A DNA stretch of 64,000 nt from Celoporthe dispersa (GCA_016584495.1 WAID01000006.1:2852001-2916000); one strand, 5' to 3'. Counted from the first letter of the stretch, positions 34,346 to 47,577 are shown. Numbers and translations: made by a program. The notes: generated by a model not told the origin, from the letters alone.

Positions 34346-35419
34346 TCACCATTCTAACACACCACGGTATCTCATCTGGCCATTCTCAATCCTAGAGAAG
34401 GCCTGCTCCAAGCCCTCCTCCGTCATGGGGAATTTCTCCACCCAGGGCTTGATCCTGTTCTGGGCTGCAAAGCTGAGCATGTCGATATGGTTGCGCCTCG
34501 ATGCTTCGGTGGATGAGATGATGCGGTGCCCGGGCAAGATGAAGGGCATATACGGGATGCTGAGTGGCTGCTCCTGGATCGACATGAGAACAATTCGTGC
34601 CATCCGGTTGAGGCGAGGCAGGACGTCGTCCCAGTCCGGGAGCTCGTTGGCCGTGACAAGAAGAACATCGATCGGCTCGCACCACTCCAGACCGGCCCGA
34701 GGAGGCGCCCTCACAATATCACCTCCAGGCTTCCGGAAGAACGCCTCCTTGTCCCCCTCCGCGATGCAGTGGACCTCGTCGGCACCTAGCGCAAAGGCGT
34801 CCTGGACCTTTTGTGGGCCGTCCGCCTGTTGCCTCGCCGCGAGCAGTGCAGTGACGCCGCAGCCCATAGCCCGAGCGAACAAGACAGCCATGTGGCCGAG
34901 ACCGCCTACTCCGACGACACCGACCCTGTCGCCGGATCTCGTCTGCGCAGCATCCAGCGCCTCGTATACCGAGGCTCCGGCGCACATAAAGGGCCCTGCA
35001 TCCACAGATGAGATCTCGTCCGGTATCGGGTATGCGAACTCGGCGTCGATCACCCGATAGTCGCCGAAGGCGCCTTGATCCAGCTCCGAGTAGGCGAACC
35101 CGCGCGCCTCGGCACAGTACTGCCGGTACCCGGACAGGCAGGTCGTGCAGTGGCCACACGAGCTGTGCAGCCAGCCCCAGCCGACGCGGTCGCCCGCCTT
35201 CATGCTGACGACGGCTGACCCGACCTGCTCGACGTTTCCGACGCCCTCGTGGCCCAGCCCGCAGCCCTTGCCCTTTGCGTGCACGTCGGTGTAGCAGAGC
35301 CCAGAGTGCGTCGTCTTGACCAGGACCTCGCGGGCCCCCACTGTGCGCTGTGTTGTTTTCTTGACGAACCGTCGCTCGTCGGCTGAGTAGCTGAAAACGT
35401 TGAGGGTCTGTGCAGACAT
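34346..35419 (-). CDS. Zinc-dependent alcohol dehydrogenase (MDR family)
   Basis: Intronless, 357 aa, standard medium-chain dehydrogenase length; reversible oxidation of alcohols with NAD(P). Catalytic zinc site: Cys in SGLCYTDVHAKG and the GHEGVG motif. Structural zinc loop: CGHCTTCLSGYRQYC, four Cys in the usual spacing. Cofactor fold: GDRVGVVGVGGLGHMAVLFA. The C-terminus (QAFSRIENGQMRYRGVLEW) is also typical. It resembles the fungal ADH1/propanol-preferring branch; the substrate is uncertain. No targeting peptide is seen, so probably cytosolic. The start MSAQTLNVFSYS gives the expected N-terminal strand. No linked pathway genes are adjacent. Confidence 0.92.
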   Translation of the reverse strand: MSAQTLNVFSYSADERRFVKKTTQRTVGAREVLVKTTHSGLCYTDVHAKGKGCGLGHEGVGNVEQVGSAVVSMKAGDRVGWGWLHSSCGHCTTCLSGYRQYCAEARGFAYSELDQGAFGDYRVIDAEFAYPIPDEISSVDAGPFMCAGASVYEALDAAQTRSGDRVGVVGVGGLGHMAVLFARAMGCGVTALLAARQQADGPQKVQDAFALGADEVHCIAEGDKEAFFRKPGGDIVRAPPRAGLEWCEPIDVLLVTANELPDWDDVLPRLNRMARIVLMSIQEQPLSIPYMPFILPGHRIISSTEASRRNHIDMLSFAAQNRIKPWVEKFPMTEEGLEQAFSRIENGQMRYRGVLEW

Positions 35420-36628
35420 TTTTATGAGGCCCTGTCAAATCAAAAGCGGAAAAATGTCGGGAAGGAACATGAGAGAGATGCGGTGAGACGCGGGAGTATG
35501 GATAGATACTAATACTTAGGATCCGATTAAGCATAACGTAATTAATAGCTTGATGGGGATCCGGAGTCGATACAAGCCCCACCAGCACCTGGGCAGCAAA
35601 ATAGTAACCTGAAAAGGCCATGACTTTATAAAGTATGTTTAGCTATTATTCATATACTTTGATACTGATAAATTGTCTCTAGCGGCTGTGGTGAGATTGT
35701 GGGAAACGGTCTGCTTGAACCACACAGACCATTACCTGTATCTTGTTTGAGTGTTAAATTTCCCTTCTAAGTAGTGAGGTCGTCAGGATGAACTGCCCTG
35801 CAAGATGCATCCTTGGCCAGATCTCTGAAGTGATGGTTTGCTAGATATGGAATAAAACTTGCAAAGAAAAAATACATTTCCTACAAACTTGCAATAAAGA
35901 CCCAGGAGCGTTGTAATTGTGAGACAATGCCCACACTCTCTGTCAGATGGACAGTCAAGTAAGGACTAACATGCAACTAGAAAAGCTGAATAACCAGAAC
36001 ATCAAAAAGAGGCTTGCTTGAATATAATGCTTTAGCCCACCTGAAGTGTAACTACTGTATACCTTGGGACAAACAGCTTCAAGCCATGCTCGTCCAATTT
36101 TGGTTGTCTATTTCCATGAAATGATACAATGAAAATTGGCGAGTAGAATAAATCAAATGTTTGCATTCTTTTTTTATTAAATTCAAGCCTCAAGTGGGAG
36201 TGTGCCTCAACTTACCACGCGTTTGTTTCTCAGCACTGAAGGCATGGACTGGCATCTGGCATGACCATCACTCTGAAAATCAGTATTTGTTGGCCGATAC
36301 ACAGGTACATTGTGGGAATACTTTTTAGTAAATGAACTAGAACATAAACATGCTCATTCTGATCAACCACAATTCCACATTTATCCACATTCTGTGAACT
36401 TCTGGTGTGTAGGAAACAGTGCTGCCATCACAGCTTGGGCCAGGTAATCGATCACGTCAACAAGTGTTGTTGGTCCTCACAATTGCCATGGCGACAAGAG
36501 TCGCCACATCATTTCAAAGAAAGACTGCAACAGAAAATTTCATCGAGCTTCTCTGTTTACCTATCCTCCATCTGTTTTTCAACTTCCACTTGTGCTCGAT
36601 GTTTCGAAGCTTCGCTCCAGGCGTTGCC
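35420..36628. other. AT-rich gene-free block
   Basis: From about 35.5 to 36.4 kb the DNA is visibly AT-rich (for example 36121-36180 is roughly a quarter G+C), in contrast to flanking GC-balanced DNA. No coding frame was seen. It could be a mutated repeat remnant, but I see no terminal repeats or transposase motifs. Confidence 0.5.
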
Positions 36629-37970
36629 ATGGAACCTCAGGCCCTTAACGTTTTTCGACCCGAATACAAGGTCGCGACTGGGAGACGAGGCGGTGATGGA
36701 TCACCATCTTACGCTCATATCGTAAGTATGCCACGGCAGCCTTCTATACAATGTCTCTACGCGTCGAGAGGTAAAGGCTGATCATTCAAACAGAACAGAG
36801 AAGGTACTGCTCGACGAAGAAAATCATCACGCGACCCCGTCCCAGCCCTCTTTCCCTCCCTATCCTCCTTCCGAACGTACCATGATCTCATCATCACATA
36901 AGCCAACTTCGACCTCCAGGCTGTCTAATGGCAGCAGGCCTACCCAGATGCCCGACGACGTCTCCTCTCCGCTATATGCGCCTCTTGCATAAGCCTTCAG
37001 AACAGATCATATTGGACTGAGGAGCAGCAGTGGAGGCTAGAAGAAGCACAGGCAAGCCTGAGGATAGTGGTCTATCAGTGGACCCTCACCTCTGGGGCAT
37101 CACAACCGCAGGGCAACATAACGGTACCATTACCGCATCTTGTCTCTTTGGCACCAGAGCTTCATCACACCTCGGCCCATTCTACAATCTCCTAATATAA
37201 TTCCTCAGATCTCTGATGTAGTAGGTCTTCGTCCACACGGTTGGCCTATTTCTTAACATATGTGTTGATAGCCACAACCTGCAAACTACTTAAGTACCTT
37301 TCCTCGGTTCTGAACAAAAGCGAAAGCAACTTCGGTCCGCATTCACCGACAGAGCTGGTGCATGGAATGGTGGCTAATGTTGCTACCTCCAACATTGCTG
37401 AGTCGCGCACACAAGTATACTGCAGGCTGAGGCGCGCATATTCGTGCTTTGGGATGAGGTTCATGGAACCGTGACGGTCCATGAAGCACAGATGTTCCAC
37501 TGGCCCCAAGATACTGGTCCTCAGATCGCTGTTTGCATGGCTGCTGGACTCAATCGAGGGGCCAAGATCAATGGACGAGGCCAGTTCAATCGAGTGTCAG
37601 TGCCGAACCTTGTACACTGATTACTATTAAGGCGGGCTACATGTCTCTTTCTTCAGATGGAATGATAGCTGGATTTCTGCAGCTAGAGGGTCATGGCAGT
37701 CGATCGAAGTCACAACGGACCATCGTCTTCACGAGGCTTGGGATGATCCAGTAAGCAGATCATGAACGTCCTGTGGCAAGACAGACCTGGACAGAAGACA
37801 CGATCCATTGTATATCAAGTCTGGACAAAATATCAAGACTTCCTGCTGATGATGCTCACCAGCGTCAAGGCACATCCAAAGCTCTGCGAGGCGAATCCTG
37901 CGTTAGACCTGGCAGAAGAGAGTAAGGTCACGTCAAGAGAGACATCTCCCGTAGGTCACTCGCAATAGAA
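36629..37970 (+). pseudogene. Coding-like fragments, possible degraded or multi-exon gene
   Basis: Several short pieces look translated but do not join into one clean model. ATG 36629 reads MEPQALNVFRPEYKVATGRR and ends at a perfect GTAAGT (36722). A frame near 36795-36985 reads EKVLLDEENHHATPSQPSFP and continues into SSERTMISS-like Ser/Pro-rich sequence. Near 36940-37070, WQQAYPDARRRLLSAICASC and SYWTEEQQWRLEEAQASL appear in another frame. At 37435-37590, IFVLWDEVHGTVTVHEAQMF and AVCMAAGLNRGAKINGRGQF, and at 37655-37750, WNDSWISAARGSWQSIEVTT before a GTAAGC donor. Frames disagree between pieces and stop codons intervene. No family is recognised. It may be a decayed lineage-specific gene. Confidence 0.3.
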
Positions 37971-40900
37971 ACCGATTGGATGGCTGTATCGAGACGCTGA
38001 CATTATCATCTGCCTAGCTCCCTGAGCGGATGCACTGTGCATGCGACTGCTGTGCCAGGTTCTTGTCACTCAGTATCTTAGGCACGTAGTAACTTACCCA
38101 TGCATGGCCTAGTACTTAGAGATCGACTAGTCAGGGGCAAGCTTGATCATCAAAATGCTCCAACCGAATCCAGATGCATTGCGCGCCTGCACTGCGCAGC
38201 TTGGCAGACAAGAAAGAAGAGAGGCAAGTACAACGACGTGAGAGAAGCCGAAGGCGCAGATCCGGGCGGGCATGCAGCGCAGCGCAGCCGTCATTACACG
38301 GTTACAACCGTCCGTTGGATGGACGGACCGGTAATCTCTCCGCCCTCTCGCCTGCCAGAGGAGTCAGGCGCTCTCATTTTTCAGGCAACATCACACACAG
38401 GTGCCCAAAAAAAGCGCATGACGCTTCGTCGACGTGACAAGGAGTGGCGACATGAAGGCCGCATATCCAAAAATAAACACCCAGGATGGAATTGAGTTAC
38501 TTAACCCGATATAAATCGCGCGAAGAAAATTCGCCATTGGAGGAAAATGCGCCGCCAATAGGATTTCAGGAAACCAATCAAAATTGTTCGTACATCCTGG
38601 GTTCTTCACTGGTCCCCAGGCTTCCCTAGCAGGCAAGGCATATTTCTCATGCACGGGTCACTTTAGCAAGCGTTGCTGCCGCAGGTGAGCCGCATCGGAA
38701 CATCGTGGCTTGTGCACCCCTCATCCGTACATACAGCCGAGCGACGAAGGCCAAGTGACCAACGCCTGCGGCACAGAGACCCGCGGCAAAGGATCTGAAC
38801 ACATAGTCTATGTTTGGGGGCGAATCTGGCTGCAGAAATCCATCTGAAAGGAATGATGCTACACAGCGATTAGGCATGCAAGATTTCACCAGCGGCCGGA
38901 CATAGGGCCAGTCTGCCCACGCCGTATCACTGCTGCCATGTGAGATATCCACACAGCGAGGTCTAGAAGGATCGAGAACCGAGTTTCTGGATATCGCTTA
39001 TTTGTCCTGTGTGATGTGGCACACAGCCTCGGGACCCTCGATGCTTGCCCTCGGTCCCAGGTAAACGTGTTTCTTCGGAGAACCTTCTGGCACTCGAGGC
39101 CTGACACGTTCCTGGCACTAGGCAGCCGAGCACGCTTAGCCTGTCAAGAGAATCTTTGAGATGTCGCTTATCGACAAGTAAGCCTGGACAGCTGAGGAGA
39201 CCCAGCGCGCCAGAGAAGACAGAGACCTTGCACCTGTGCCATCCAGAGTCACGTCCATGTAACATCACTGGTGACCAATTCCCTGACTGCCACTCTCTAC
39301 TCAGGTTTTTCTTTTTTCTTCCTCCTGAATATGTATTGGCTTGTATAAAAAAGAAACACGAGGATTGATGGTCCTGCTATGCAGGCCAGACAGGGCGTGG
39401 CCGGCTGCCAGCAATATGAGGTCACTGGTCTGAGATTTCCGCCCGACCTCGAGCTAGAGAACACGAGTGAAAGAAATCTGCCCCGGAAGGCGGTCGACGG
39501 AGCCACTTGACCAAGCCACCATTTTGCACGGAGGTGGCGACAGCAGCACAGTCAGCCCGTTTATCATAGCTTAAGGAGCCTCAGACTTCTGAACGTGGCA
39601 CCAGCGCGGCAGCATTAGAAGCGGCGCCGGCGGCAGAAGACGCAGGCTCGGTGACCACTTTGGTCACCCTTGAACCCAGCCGAGGACGAGAGCTCGCTGC
39701 CCTGGCGTAACGGTAAAACGAAACAAGACACCTCGGTGATGCAGCGTTGTTTCTCCTCACTGTGTTTTCCACACAGAAACGGGGTCAAGGACGGGCCGGA
39801 CCAGGCCAGGCCTGGCCAGGTTCAAGGGACGCAAATACAACCCAGGTTGCAGTAGAGGCGAAGCGGCCGCTGAGGTCGAGGGTAGCACCAAAGAATCCAT
39901 CGGTCAGGGCGAAGCTGGGCAGACAATCCTTGAAAGTAGCCGCTTCAGGCCGACAATTGGCTGGCCCAGGAGGCACCGTGATGAGAGCGACGGTGGAGCA
40001 TCTGTCTCCCTTGGCCCTGATGGCGTGACGTCGAATGGCAGCACCGTCTGAGAGGACTCCCCAAGCCACGTGCCCCTTGTACTATGATAATCTCCTAACT
40101 TGGGATTATAGAGATGCTAGATGATGGCTTCTTCCACTGAAAGATTTTTTTTTGGGGGCTAAACCTAAGGCACTTGCCTCGGGAGTCACGACTGTACGAA
40201 CCAGATACCTCACTGTCTTGGGCCAAAAAATGAGCCTTGATCATGTGGCAAAAGTTGGCTGCTCCCCAGTGATGTCGTCTTCCGTGCGCTCCATGCAACG
40301 TATGTTTATAAATCATCGGCGTGGGAGTCATGGAAGTCATGATTGACTACCTGACTTGGGGGCCGTTATCTGGGTCAAGCTCGAGGATCGGAGGCTCAGA
40401 CCAGTGAGTGCCGAATCGAAGCAGCCATGGTTGGTGGCCACCTCGGCCAAGTCCCCAGCAACAGAACGAAATAGACTGCTTAGAGGTCAGCGGACAGATT
40501 CATCGCCCATGGAGCCCGGACGAGGAGTGTGTGAGAAGGAGAGAGAAGAGGGGCCAGGAGATGCTGTAATAGGGTTGGGGGCCAAGAGGAGCCATGCGAT
40601 TAGGAACCGAGGGATTTGTGGGGTTCCGCAGGCTGACGTTGATGACGAGACTTTCGAGTACGGAAAAAGCTACTCAGCTGCTATCCATAGATGATTCTCG
40701 AGAAGCCAGAGCTCGTCTTGCAGATGATGCCAGGGACCAAAGTCCGAAGATTCGAGTTCGGCAGAACGGCTGGCATAGAAGGGTAGGTCTAGCGCTGATG
40801 ATGAAGTAGGACCACCCGGAATTTGTGTATGAGCGACACCAGATACGCCACTGGGAAGACCGGCCGAGAAAGCCAGACCGTCATCAGAGGCGCCGTGCTC

Positions 40901-43900
40901 CATCTCTGGGATGTCCTTTGCCAAGATGAGCACTCGAACTTGATCTCATCTGGGCACAAGTAGTCGTAGTAATCCTGGACATGTTGTCGTTGTGGTTCTC
41001 GTGATCAAGCGGCGTGCATGAGACTAGTGTGGTTTCTGCCTGAAAACGAGACGGGCGAGATCATATGATCCAGAGTGGAGGGTGATTATTAAGCGACTTA
41101 TCCTTGAGATCTTGCAGTAGCTTCATGCCCTCCTGCGCAAGAGTGCCTTTATCGACAAGGGACACCCGGATCTGGTCGTATAGGAGAGTCTGAGGTTGGC
41201 GTATCGTACTGTCAGGGACAGAGAAGAAGAAAAAACCTGTCAACTGCAGTCCCTGGCACCCCTGGGGGCAGATGAGATCAGGATGGACCCGTGCAGTGGT
41301 TGGTTGGTTGGCTGGTGGTTAGTGCTGCATTGCACAGCCACCAAGAGGACTGAACGTCTCTCCCTGTGAGCCCCGGAGCCACTTCTGCGACTAGCGGCTG
41401 GAGCCGTTCGTCCAGGACAACGGCGATCTGCAGGAGACTCTGAAGCCCAGCAATTGGACCGTGTGCGAGACAAGTGCACCGAGGCCCACCAAATCGAAAA
41501 TATTCGGGCGTCGAGAGTCGGGGGGGTTTTCTGGACATCTTCAGCAGGACTCGTGCCATTGGCTGATGGCTGAATTGCATACCCTTGGTGCAAACCCTAG
41601 CTGTGAGCTGCGGTGGGTCGTTGGATCCGGGCTGGCGGCCGAAGGCACGATGAGGTTGATATCTGCAGATGGGCATCCGTAAAGTCATGCCGCTCCGTTC
41701 TCAAGCTAGCAACCCTGGTGACATGTGATGCAGAATACCTACACCAGAAACCGTGACATAAGGGGAGGGGAAAGCAAAAAAAAAAAAAAAGAAAAACAAG
41801 AAAAGGGTAGTGATAGGAAAAAGCTCAGCTGTAGGACAATTGAGCACCGGAACCGTGCTACGTGACCCATGGTGAAAAGGCGGTGGCGATTTAGGGCTGA
41901 CCCGAGAACACACTCCCTGCAACGCAACCTGCAACCGTGAGCCCAAGACCTTGCAACCGGGAGCGCATGGAGGTGTATTATCTGCGGGGGCTCCTCAAAG
42001 AGGCCTCTTTCGTCGTCAATACCTGTTGTATAGCTTCAGCTTGTGTTTCAGGTGCACCAACGGCGAAACTGCGGACGAATAGCCAAAGCATGCCGCCACC
42101 TTTGTAAGCGGTTGTGGTCGTGGCGGCAAGTACGTCGGTGAGGGTGATGCATGTCTTGTGCTCACGATCGTATTGATAAGCCGACAATGATAAACTATAG
42201 TAGTGTCGGCCGTAGATGACCGATGGGGCCTGGATAAGCTTGAAAGGTGAAGCGAGGTCCAGTCAGCAGCATGGCAGCGAAATTTTGATGATTTCACTGT
42301 CGGCCGTATAGCAAGTAGAGCAGCTACGCATACGTCATCAACCATGATTGAAAGCCTGCAAGACGAGGTGACATCCTCCCCAAGCACATGCCTCGTAACG
42401 AGGCGGTTCACCATCGTTATTCTGGTCATATGCTGAGCGTGATGGTTGAGAAGGCCATTGTTGCTGGGCGTCCCACGATTTCAGGCAACAATATGCAGCA
42501 TATGCGGGAATTGAGTCATTACTTACTCTCAAAGCCACACTCAAACAGTGGGCAGGGCTGCTGGGTGCTGCTGGATCTGGCCAGACCTGACCAGGGCACT
42601 GAAGTTGGAGAAGATGAAGGATTGGACCTGATGCCCATTTTGGCTAATCCCTCTGGTTGGAGAAAGTACCCCCAGTGGCGATGATGTACTTGAGGGGATT
42701 TACGCGAACGTCCTGACTTGGAGGCCATTCAGCGAGCGTGCGTCTCTCTCAGCCGAAGCTGGCGGGACTGTGCGTATGAAAAATGCATGTGCATGAATAG
42801 GCCTCGCAAATATTTGACAAAGGAGTGCCTGCGAGAATATGGAGTGTTACATTCGCAATGCAATGTAGCCGCGGCCTGTCAGTCCAAGCTTGCTGTGAGG
42901 TGCAAGACGCTGTCGTTTGGGTTTGGTGGTTGTCCCCTTCCAGATTTGGCGTGGCTTGAGCTAGCTGGTGGGTCAACTTGGGGAGGACAGGCTGCGGGTT
43001 GTGCACCACTAGAGCGCCTTCCCACTGGCGTTTCCAAACATGAAGCGGCGGCGGAAAGTACCGTTCTCAACGTCTCCGGGAAGCTGCGACACGATAGCGA
43101 GGTACTGTAGCAGACCCCCGCCCCTGCTTACCTCTCCGTCACCCACCGCCCCCCCCCCCCAAATCACAAACCAAACCAACAGATGCTGGTGTACCATGGA
43201 AGACACAACTTCAGTGAGCTTTACCACAACCCAGGAGGGCGACCGGACAACCAACATCAACAACATCACCACCAATCTGTCCTGCTCGGCACTAGCAGAC
43301 CGATCCTTCACCATGAACGTTCAGCAGACCCCATAATGAGCTCAACAAGGGGCCCAGGGTCCAGTATCCAGAGCCGGATGAGTGTCCTCTTTCAGTAGAA
43401 GGATTTGGACACCTGGATGATCGCGCTTAATCACCAGTGGACTGACGCCTCTCGCAAGGTCGGTTGTGCTAGCTTTGCACTGGGCGTAAGCCGGCCAATG
43501 CGGTGTTGAAGCGCACCGTTGCGGAGCACGTCGCGCATGATGCTCTAGCTGCAGCCGACTCTGTGACACCACTCAACCACCACTCGATGCTCCCGGCCAG
43601 TCGGTACCAGGACTACTGCACGCTGCACAGATCCTCACCCTTGGCATCTCTCTGCTCCCCTTCAGCCTTATGCAGTCAGCTAACTCCACCGCACAGCGCC
43701 AGCGCCAGCACCGGCACCAGGAGAGAGAACTCATGACAGTCTCTCTCAGAGGCCTCTCGCCACCATTTCCGTTTCGGCATGCTCTCAGACTACCACGTGC
43801 CGTCGTCGTCCCTGGTGCAAACGCAAACGCGAGCCGACCAACATGTGCTGATGACATCTGAACCCACACTTCCTAGCCGACCCTTGTGGTGGGCCATATG

Positions 43901-46900
43901 GCGTGTCCGGGGTGAAAAGAGCTGCCATTCGACGAGATAAGTTCCCAGGGAAGAAATCTGATCTCGATAAATCCCTGGCAGTGGGGAAGTCACAGACCTA
44001 TGAGCCAGTTGGTCCCCTGCCATGGGCCATGGCTGCCGCAACCCCCGTCCTGGGCGAGGAATCCTCCTGCACAGCGATCCATGATCACCACGATGACCGC
44101 CACGACGGACAATGCTGCCAGACCACCGTCCTGCTCAGTCACAAACGGTTGTCGGGGGGTCTCTTTGCGACCCCGCCTACGAAACAATTTGCACAAAATT
44201 CGCTCGCTTCTCTGGCTAGCCGCACAGCGATGGCTCATCGTAAGCGCGCTCCTCGCTGCACTCTTGATCCGCAATATTCGCTCAGCCACGGATGCCCGCA
44301 GCGCTAGCACATGTACAGACGGGTTTTGCCCAGCAAACAGCCACTTGGTCTCAATTCGGGGGCAAAACGAGCTGTGTGTCGATATTGTAGATCTGGCAGT
44401 ACGTCGCGGGCCAGGACAGGACTGCCCTACAGCAGAGTTCTCCCTTCACTGCGAGCCTTTATCCTCCGTGGCGGAGCTCAACGCCCGAGTGTCACCAAGA
44501 AGCCCTTCATACTGCAAACCTGTCGTCGGGCGAGGCGCTAGCATGATGGTCATATAACTCTGCGCTGTGTATAGATATCCTGCAGCGCCGGGGCCGCCCT
44601 TGGCCGTCATGTGCTCGCGATACCGACTTTCAGCTACGCCCGCCATCAATTCTGGAATATGCCTTGCTCAAGTCGGCGACTGTCATAATTTGGCCGAGGT
44701 AGGATGCGCAGCCCAAGGCATCTCAAACCCCAATACGAACACCTGCCTGGTCAGTGCTCTTCTTGCATCGATCCTTCATGGGAGAGGGCCGACACATGTA
44801 TGCATCTACCGCAGCATTGGGACCGAGCCATGTCAGATTTGGACGTGGTGGCGTCGCACGGTGCCTTAACCGCTATGGGCTCCATGCTACCGTACCTAAT
44901 AGGCCCTGACAGCGCGTTGTCGCACAGAGTCTTCGGAGCCGGCTCCCATGCCCGGCTCGGGACCGTCCCACTAGGTGTCTGACCCCTCGCTTAATCGGGA
45001 GGAATGGCAGGAATGCGAAGATTCAGGATAACGAAACGCATGTCGAGGACATTCGTCCACCAGGTAGCTGCGACACCCATTCTTGCTCTGTTCGGAGGAT
45101 GCCTGATCTTTGAGGAGACCGAGAAACCGACCGGGTGAGTGACTTAGTCATTTAGACGCGCAGTAGTTTGTGAGACTCCTGGTCACCGAGGCAGCACAAC
45201 AGTGGGACGGGAACACAGAGCAGGGCTGAGGTTGCCATCTGCTGCTGCTTCTCAGGACCACAAATTACGCGGTTGAGACCCCCCCGGCCGGTTCCGCGGA
45301 CCAACGCTTGCGTGTCAGTTATACTTACGTTGCACCATGGGGCCAGGCATACACCCGTTGAGACTCGCTCTGTTGAGCAGTGAGTGTTGTGTGCTTCTGG
45401 ACGGGCGGAAGTTGCGCTGGGAAGAGGCGAGGGAAGAAAAGAAAAGAAAAAAGTAGTTAGTGCATTAGAAGTCCGTAGCAGAAACGGTTGGTCCAAAACG
45501 GAGCTGGATCGAATATACTGCTCCTTTAGGCTAGTGCACACATCAGCCACGACGCACCGCATCCTATCGCTTAGTGGATGGAGGTACTCTGGTACCTGGC
45601 TAGGGTGTGGATGGAAGTACCTTGGTACTGAGGTACGTACCGTGCCAGACAGATCCCAAATCTGGTCTATCCCTGGCCCTGCAGCAGCAGGGGTCGCTCT
45701 TGTCATTCAGTCACTGGACAATTGGCTTGAATCCCAGTTCTCTTCTTTTTCACCCCGCCCAGCACCCCACGTTTGTTTCCTCATCGCGAGACCACCTCAC
45801 CAAACACCCTTCATCATCATCACCACCGCCATAGTTATGACTGTCCAGTGCGGGAATCAGCGCCCAACCCCCAAATTTGAGCTCACATGAGTTTCTCCTT
45901 GATCCCCCCCCCAAATCGCCCGGCTGCGCCTTCGCCGAAGCTGTTCGGCACACATGATCCCAGGGGTTGGCCTTCAGGCTGGAGTTTGGGGGTGTCTGTG
46001 TGCCTGTGCTGTGTCGTGGGTTTCATAATCCGCTGCTGAGGTGCGATGCCTTGTGGATACAGGCAAAGCTGTGGTCGATCACATATACGTACCTTGGTAG
46101 GCTGAACGAGATCTGGGTGTAACAGGTACGTACAGAGAGTCTCGTCGCCCTGTTCCTGACGAAATACCTGCCCAGGAACGGCGTGCATAGCGTTGCGGTC
46201 CAGGGCGACGCAACCAGGGCGAGCAGAGAGAGACATATTACCGGTACGTACTTCAAGACGACATCTGCATTAGTAGCACCGGCACCACAATATCACTTGC
46301 AGCAACTCCCCAACGCGAGGTGAGAAAGGAGAAAAACGAAAGAAAGAAAAAAAAGAAAAAATCTCGCTCGTATCTCATACCTCGGGCTCACAGCAATCAT
46401 CGTACTGTTCCAACGTACCACCTCCGTACAGCTGCCCTGGCTTCCCTCAGGGTCCCATGTCACCCTTCCTCTTCCTTAAACCTGCAAGGCACCTTGCCCT
46501 GCGCCTCACTCTACATCGGCCGGCACCTCCACGTTCCTGCAGTCTTAGTACCTGGCCAGGTATAGACATACAAAGACAGATTGAGGGAGGGGGAGGGGGA
46601 CAGAGAAAAGAGGCACAGACAGACAAAACAGCCAGCTAGACACTCGCTGCGCTTCTGCTGCGCATCTTTGGATCAGTCATCCCAAGGTCAGACGTGTACT
46701 GGCGTCACCTTGTCGCTCTGTCACTCGCCCACTTCTCTCCCTCCTTCTTGCCTGGCGACCTGTATGGCTGCGGGTGCTGCTGCTGCCTTAGTGGGTCAGG
46801 CAGTCAGTTCTTGACGACTGCTGCTGGCTGTCTTCTTCCTTCCCCTTCTCTTCCTCCTCCCACACCCACCCTTCCCGACCAACTTCAGGTCACCAGGCCA

Positions 46901-47325
46901 CAAATTTATAAGGCTGCGATGCCTTCCTCCTTCCGTGGTTCTCTGTTCTGCCTCAGTCCCTACCATCTTCCCTTTTCTTCTACACCAGCTCATCTCAACT
47001 GCGTCCACTCGCTAGCTTTCCTAGTCTGGATCTCCTTCTTATCGCCTGCTCCTGTTTTGACTCATCCTTGTGCTATATTCGTCTCATTGCCTGGCGTTCG
47101 CTTCTTCATACACGTTGCTTCCAACCTATATACATCAACACCTGCCTGAACCCTCGGTCATCAGGCCACGCGACCCTACCGACAACCTCTCAGGTCATCA
47201 CCAACCCATACACACCTAGTCACACATATACACACATATTCACTCTCTTACTCTCTCTCTGTCCCGCTTTGCCACCCGCCCGCACGCTCTCTTTTTCTCT
47301 TTCTCTCTTCTTCCCGCCCATCACC
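37971..47325. other. 9.4-kb gene-poor region
   Basis: No confident gene. Only weak candidates occur, notably a frame at 44081-44557 with one hydrophobic segment (WLIVSALLAALLI) and scattered Cys. Three copies of GGTACGTAC lie at 45632-45640, 46125-46133 and 46243-46251. From about 46.4 kb onward the plus strand is C/T-rich, probably the promoter and long leader of the gene at 47326. Confidence 0.5.
45632..46251. repeat. Cluster of three GGTACGTAC motifs
   Basis: Copies at 45632-45640, 46125-46133 and 46243-46251; the first extends to the perfect palindrome GGTACGTACC. They lie 1.1-1.7 kb upstream of the 83-aa gene. Function is unknown. Confidence 0.5.
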
Positions 47326-47577
47326 ATGTGTTTCCAGCTGGTTGAGCTGTACGCGGCGTGCCGCTGCCCGTACTACACGCATGCCATCGATCGATGCGGC
47401 CTCTACCCGAACCACAGCATAACGCAGAGGGTCATCCTGGTCGGTTACGCCTGCACGGCCCACGGACAGGGTCGGGGAGGCTCACGTCAAGACCGTGCCT
47501 ACTACGATCAACAGAACTATTCGGACTCGGGGTACGCGAGCGGACACTCTCACAAGAGTACCCACCGTCACCGGTGA
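47326..47577 (+). CDS. Conserved small Cys-containing fungal protein, function unknown
   Basis: Single exon, 83 aa, start in a good context (CACCATG). The first half, MCFQLVELYAACRCPYYTHA followed by IDRCGLYPNHSITQRVILVG and YACTAH, has Cys at 2, 12, 14, 24 and 43; I recognise this pattern from small uncharacterised proteins widespread in Pezizomycotina. The second half is Gly/Ser/Tyr/His-rich and disordered, ending in a His/Arg tail (SGHSHKSTHRHR). No signal peptide or membrane segment. A metal-binding role for the Cys set is only a guess. It sits alone between gene-poor stretches of about 9 and 7.6 kb, preceded by a C/T-rich leader of several hundred bases. Confidence 0.75.
   Translation: MCFQLVELYAACRCPYYTHAIDRCGLYPNHSITQRVILVGYACTAHGQGRGGSRQDRAYYDQQNYSDSGYASGHSHKSTHRHR

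Noticed and set aside
35420..36420. RIP-mutated transposon
   Set aside because: The block is AT-rich, but no terminal repeats, transposase or reverse-transcriptase remnants could be read, so the call is not supported.
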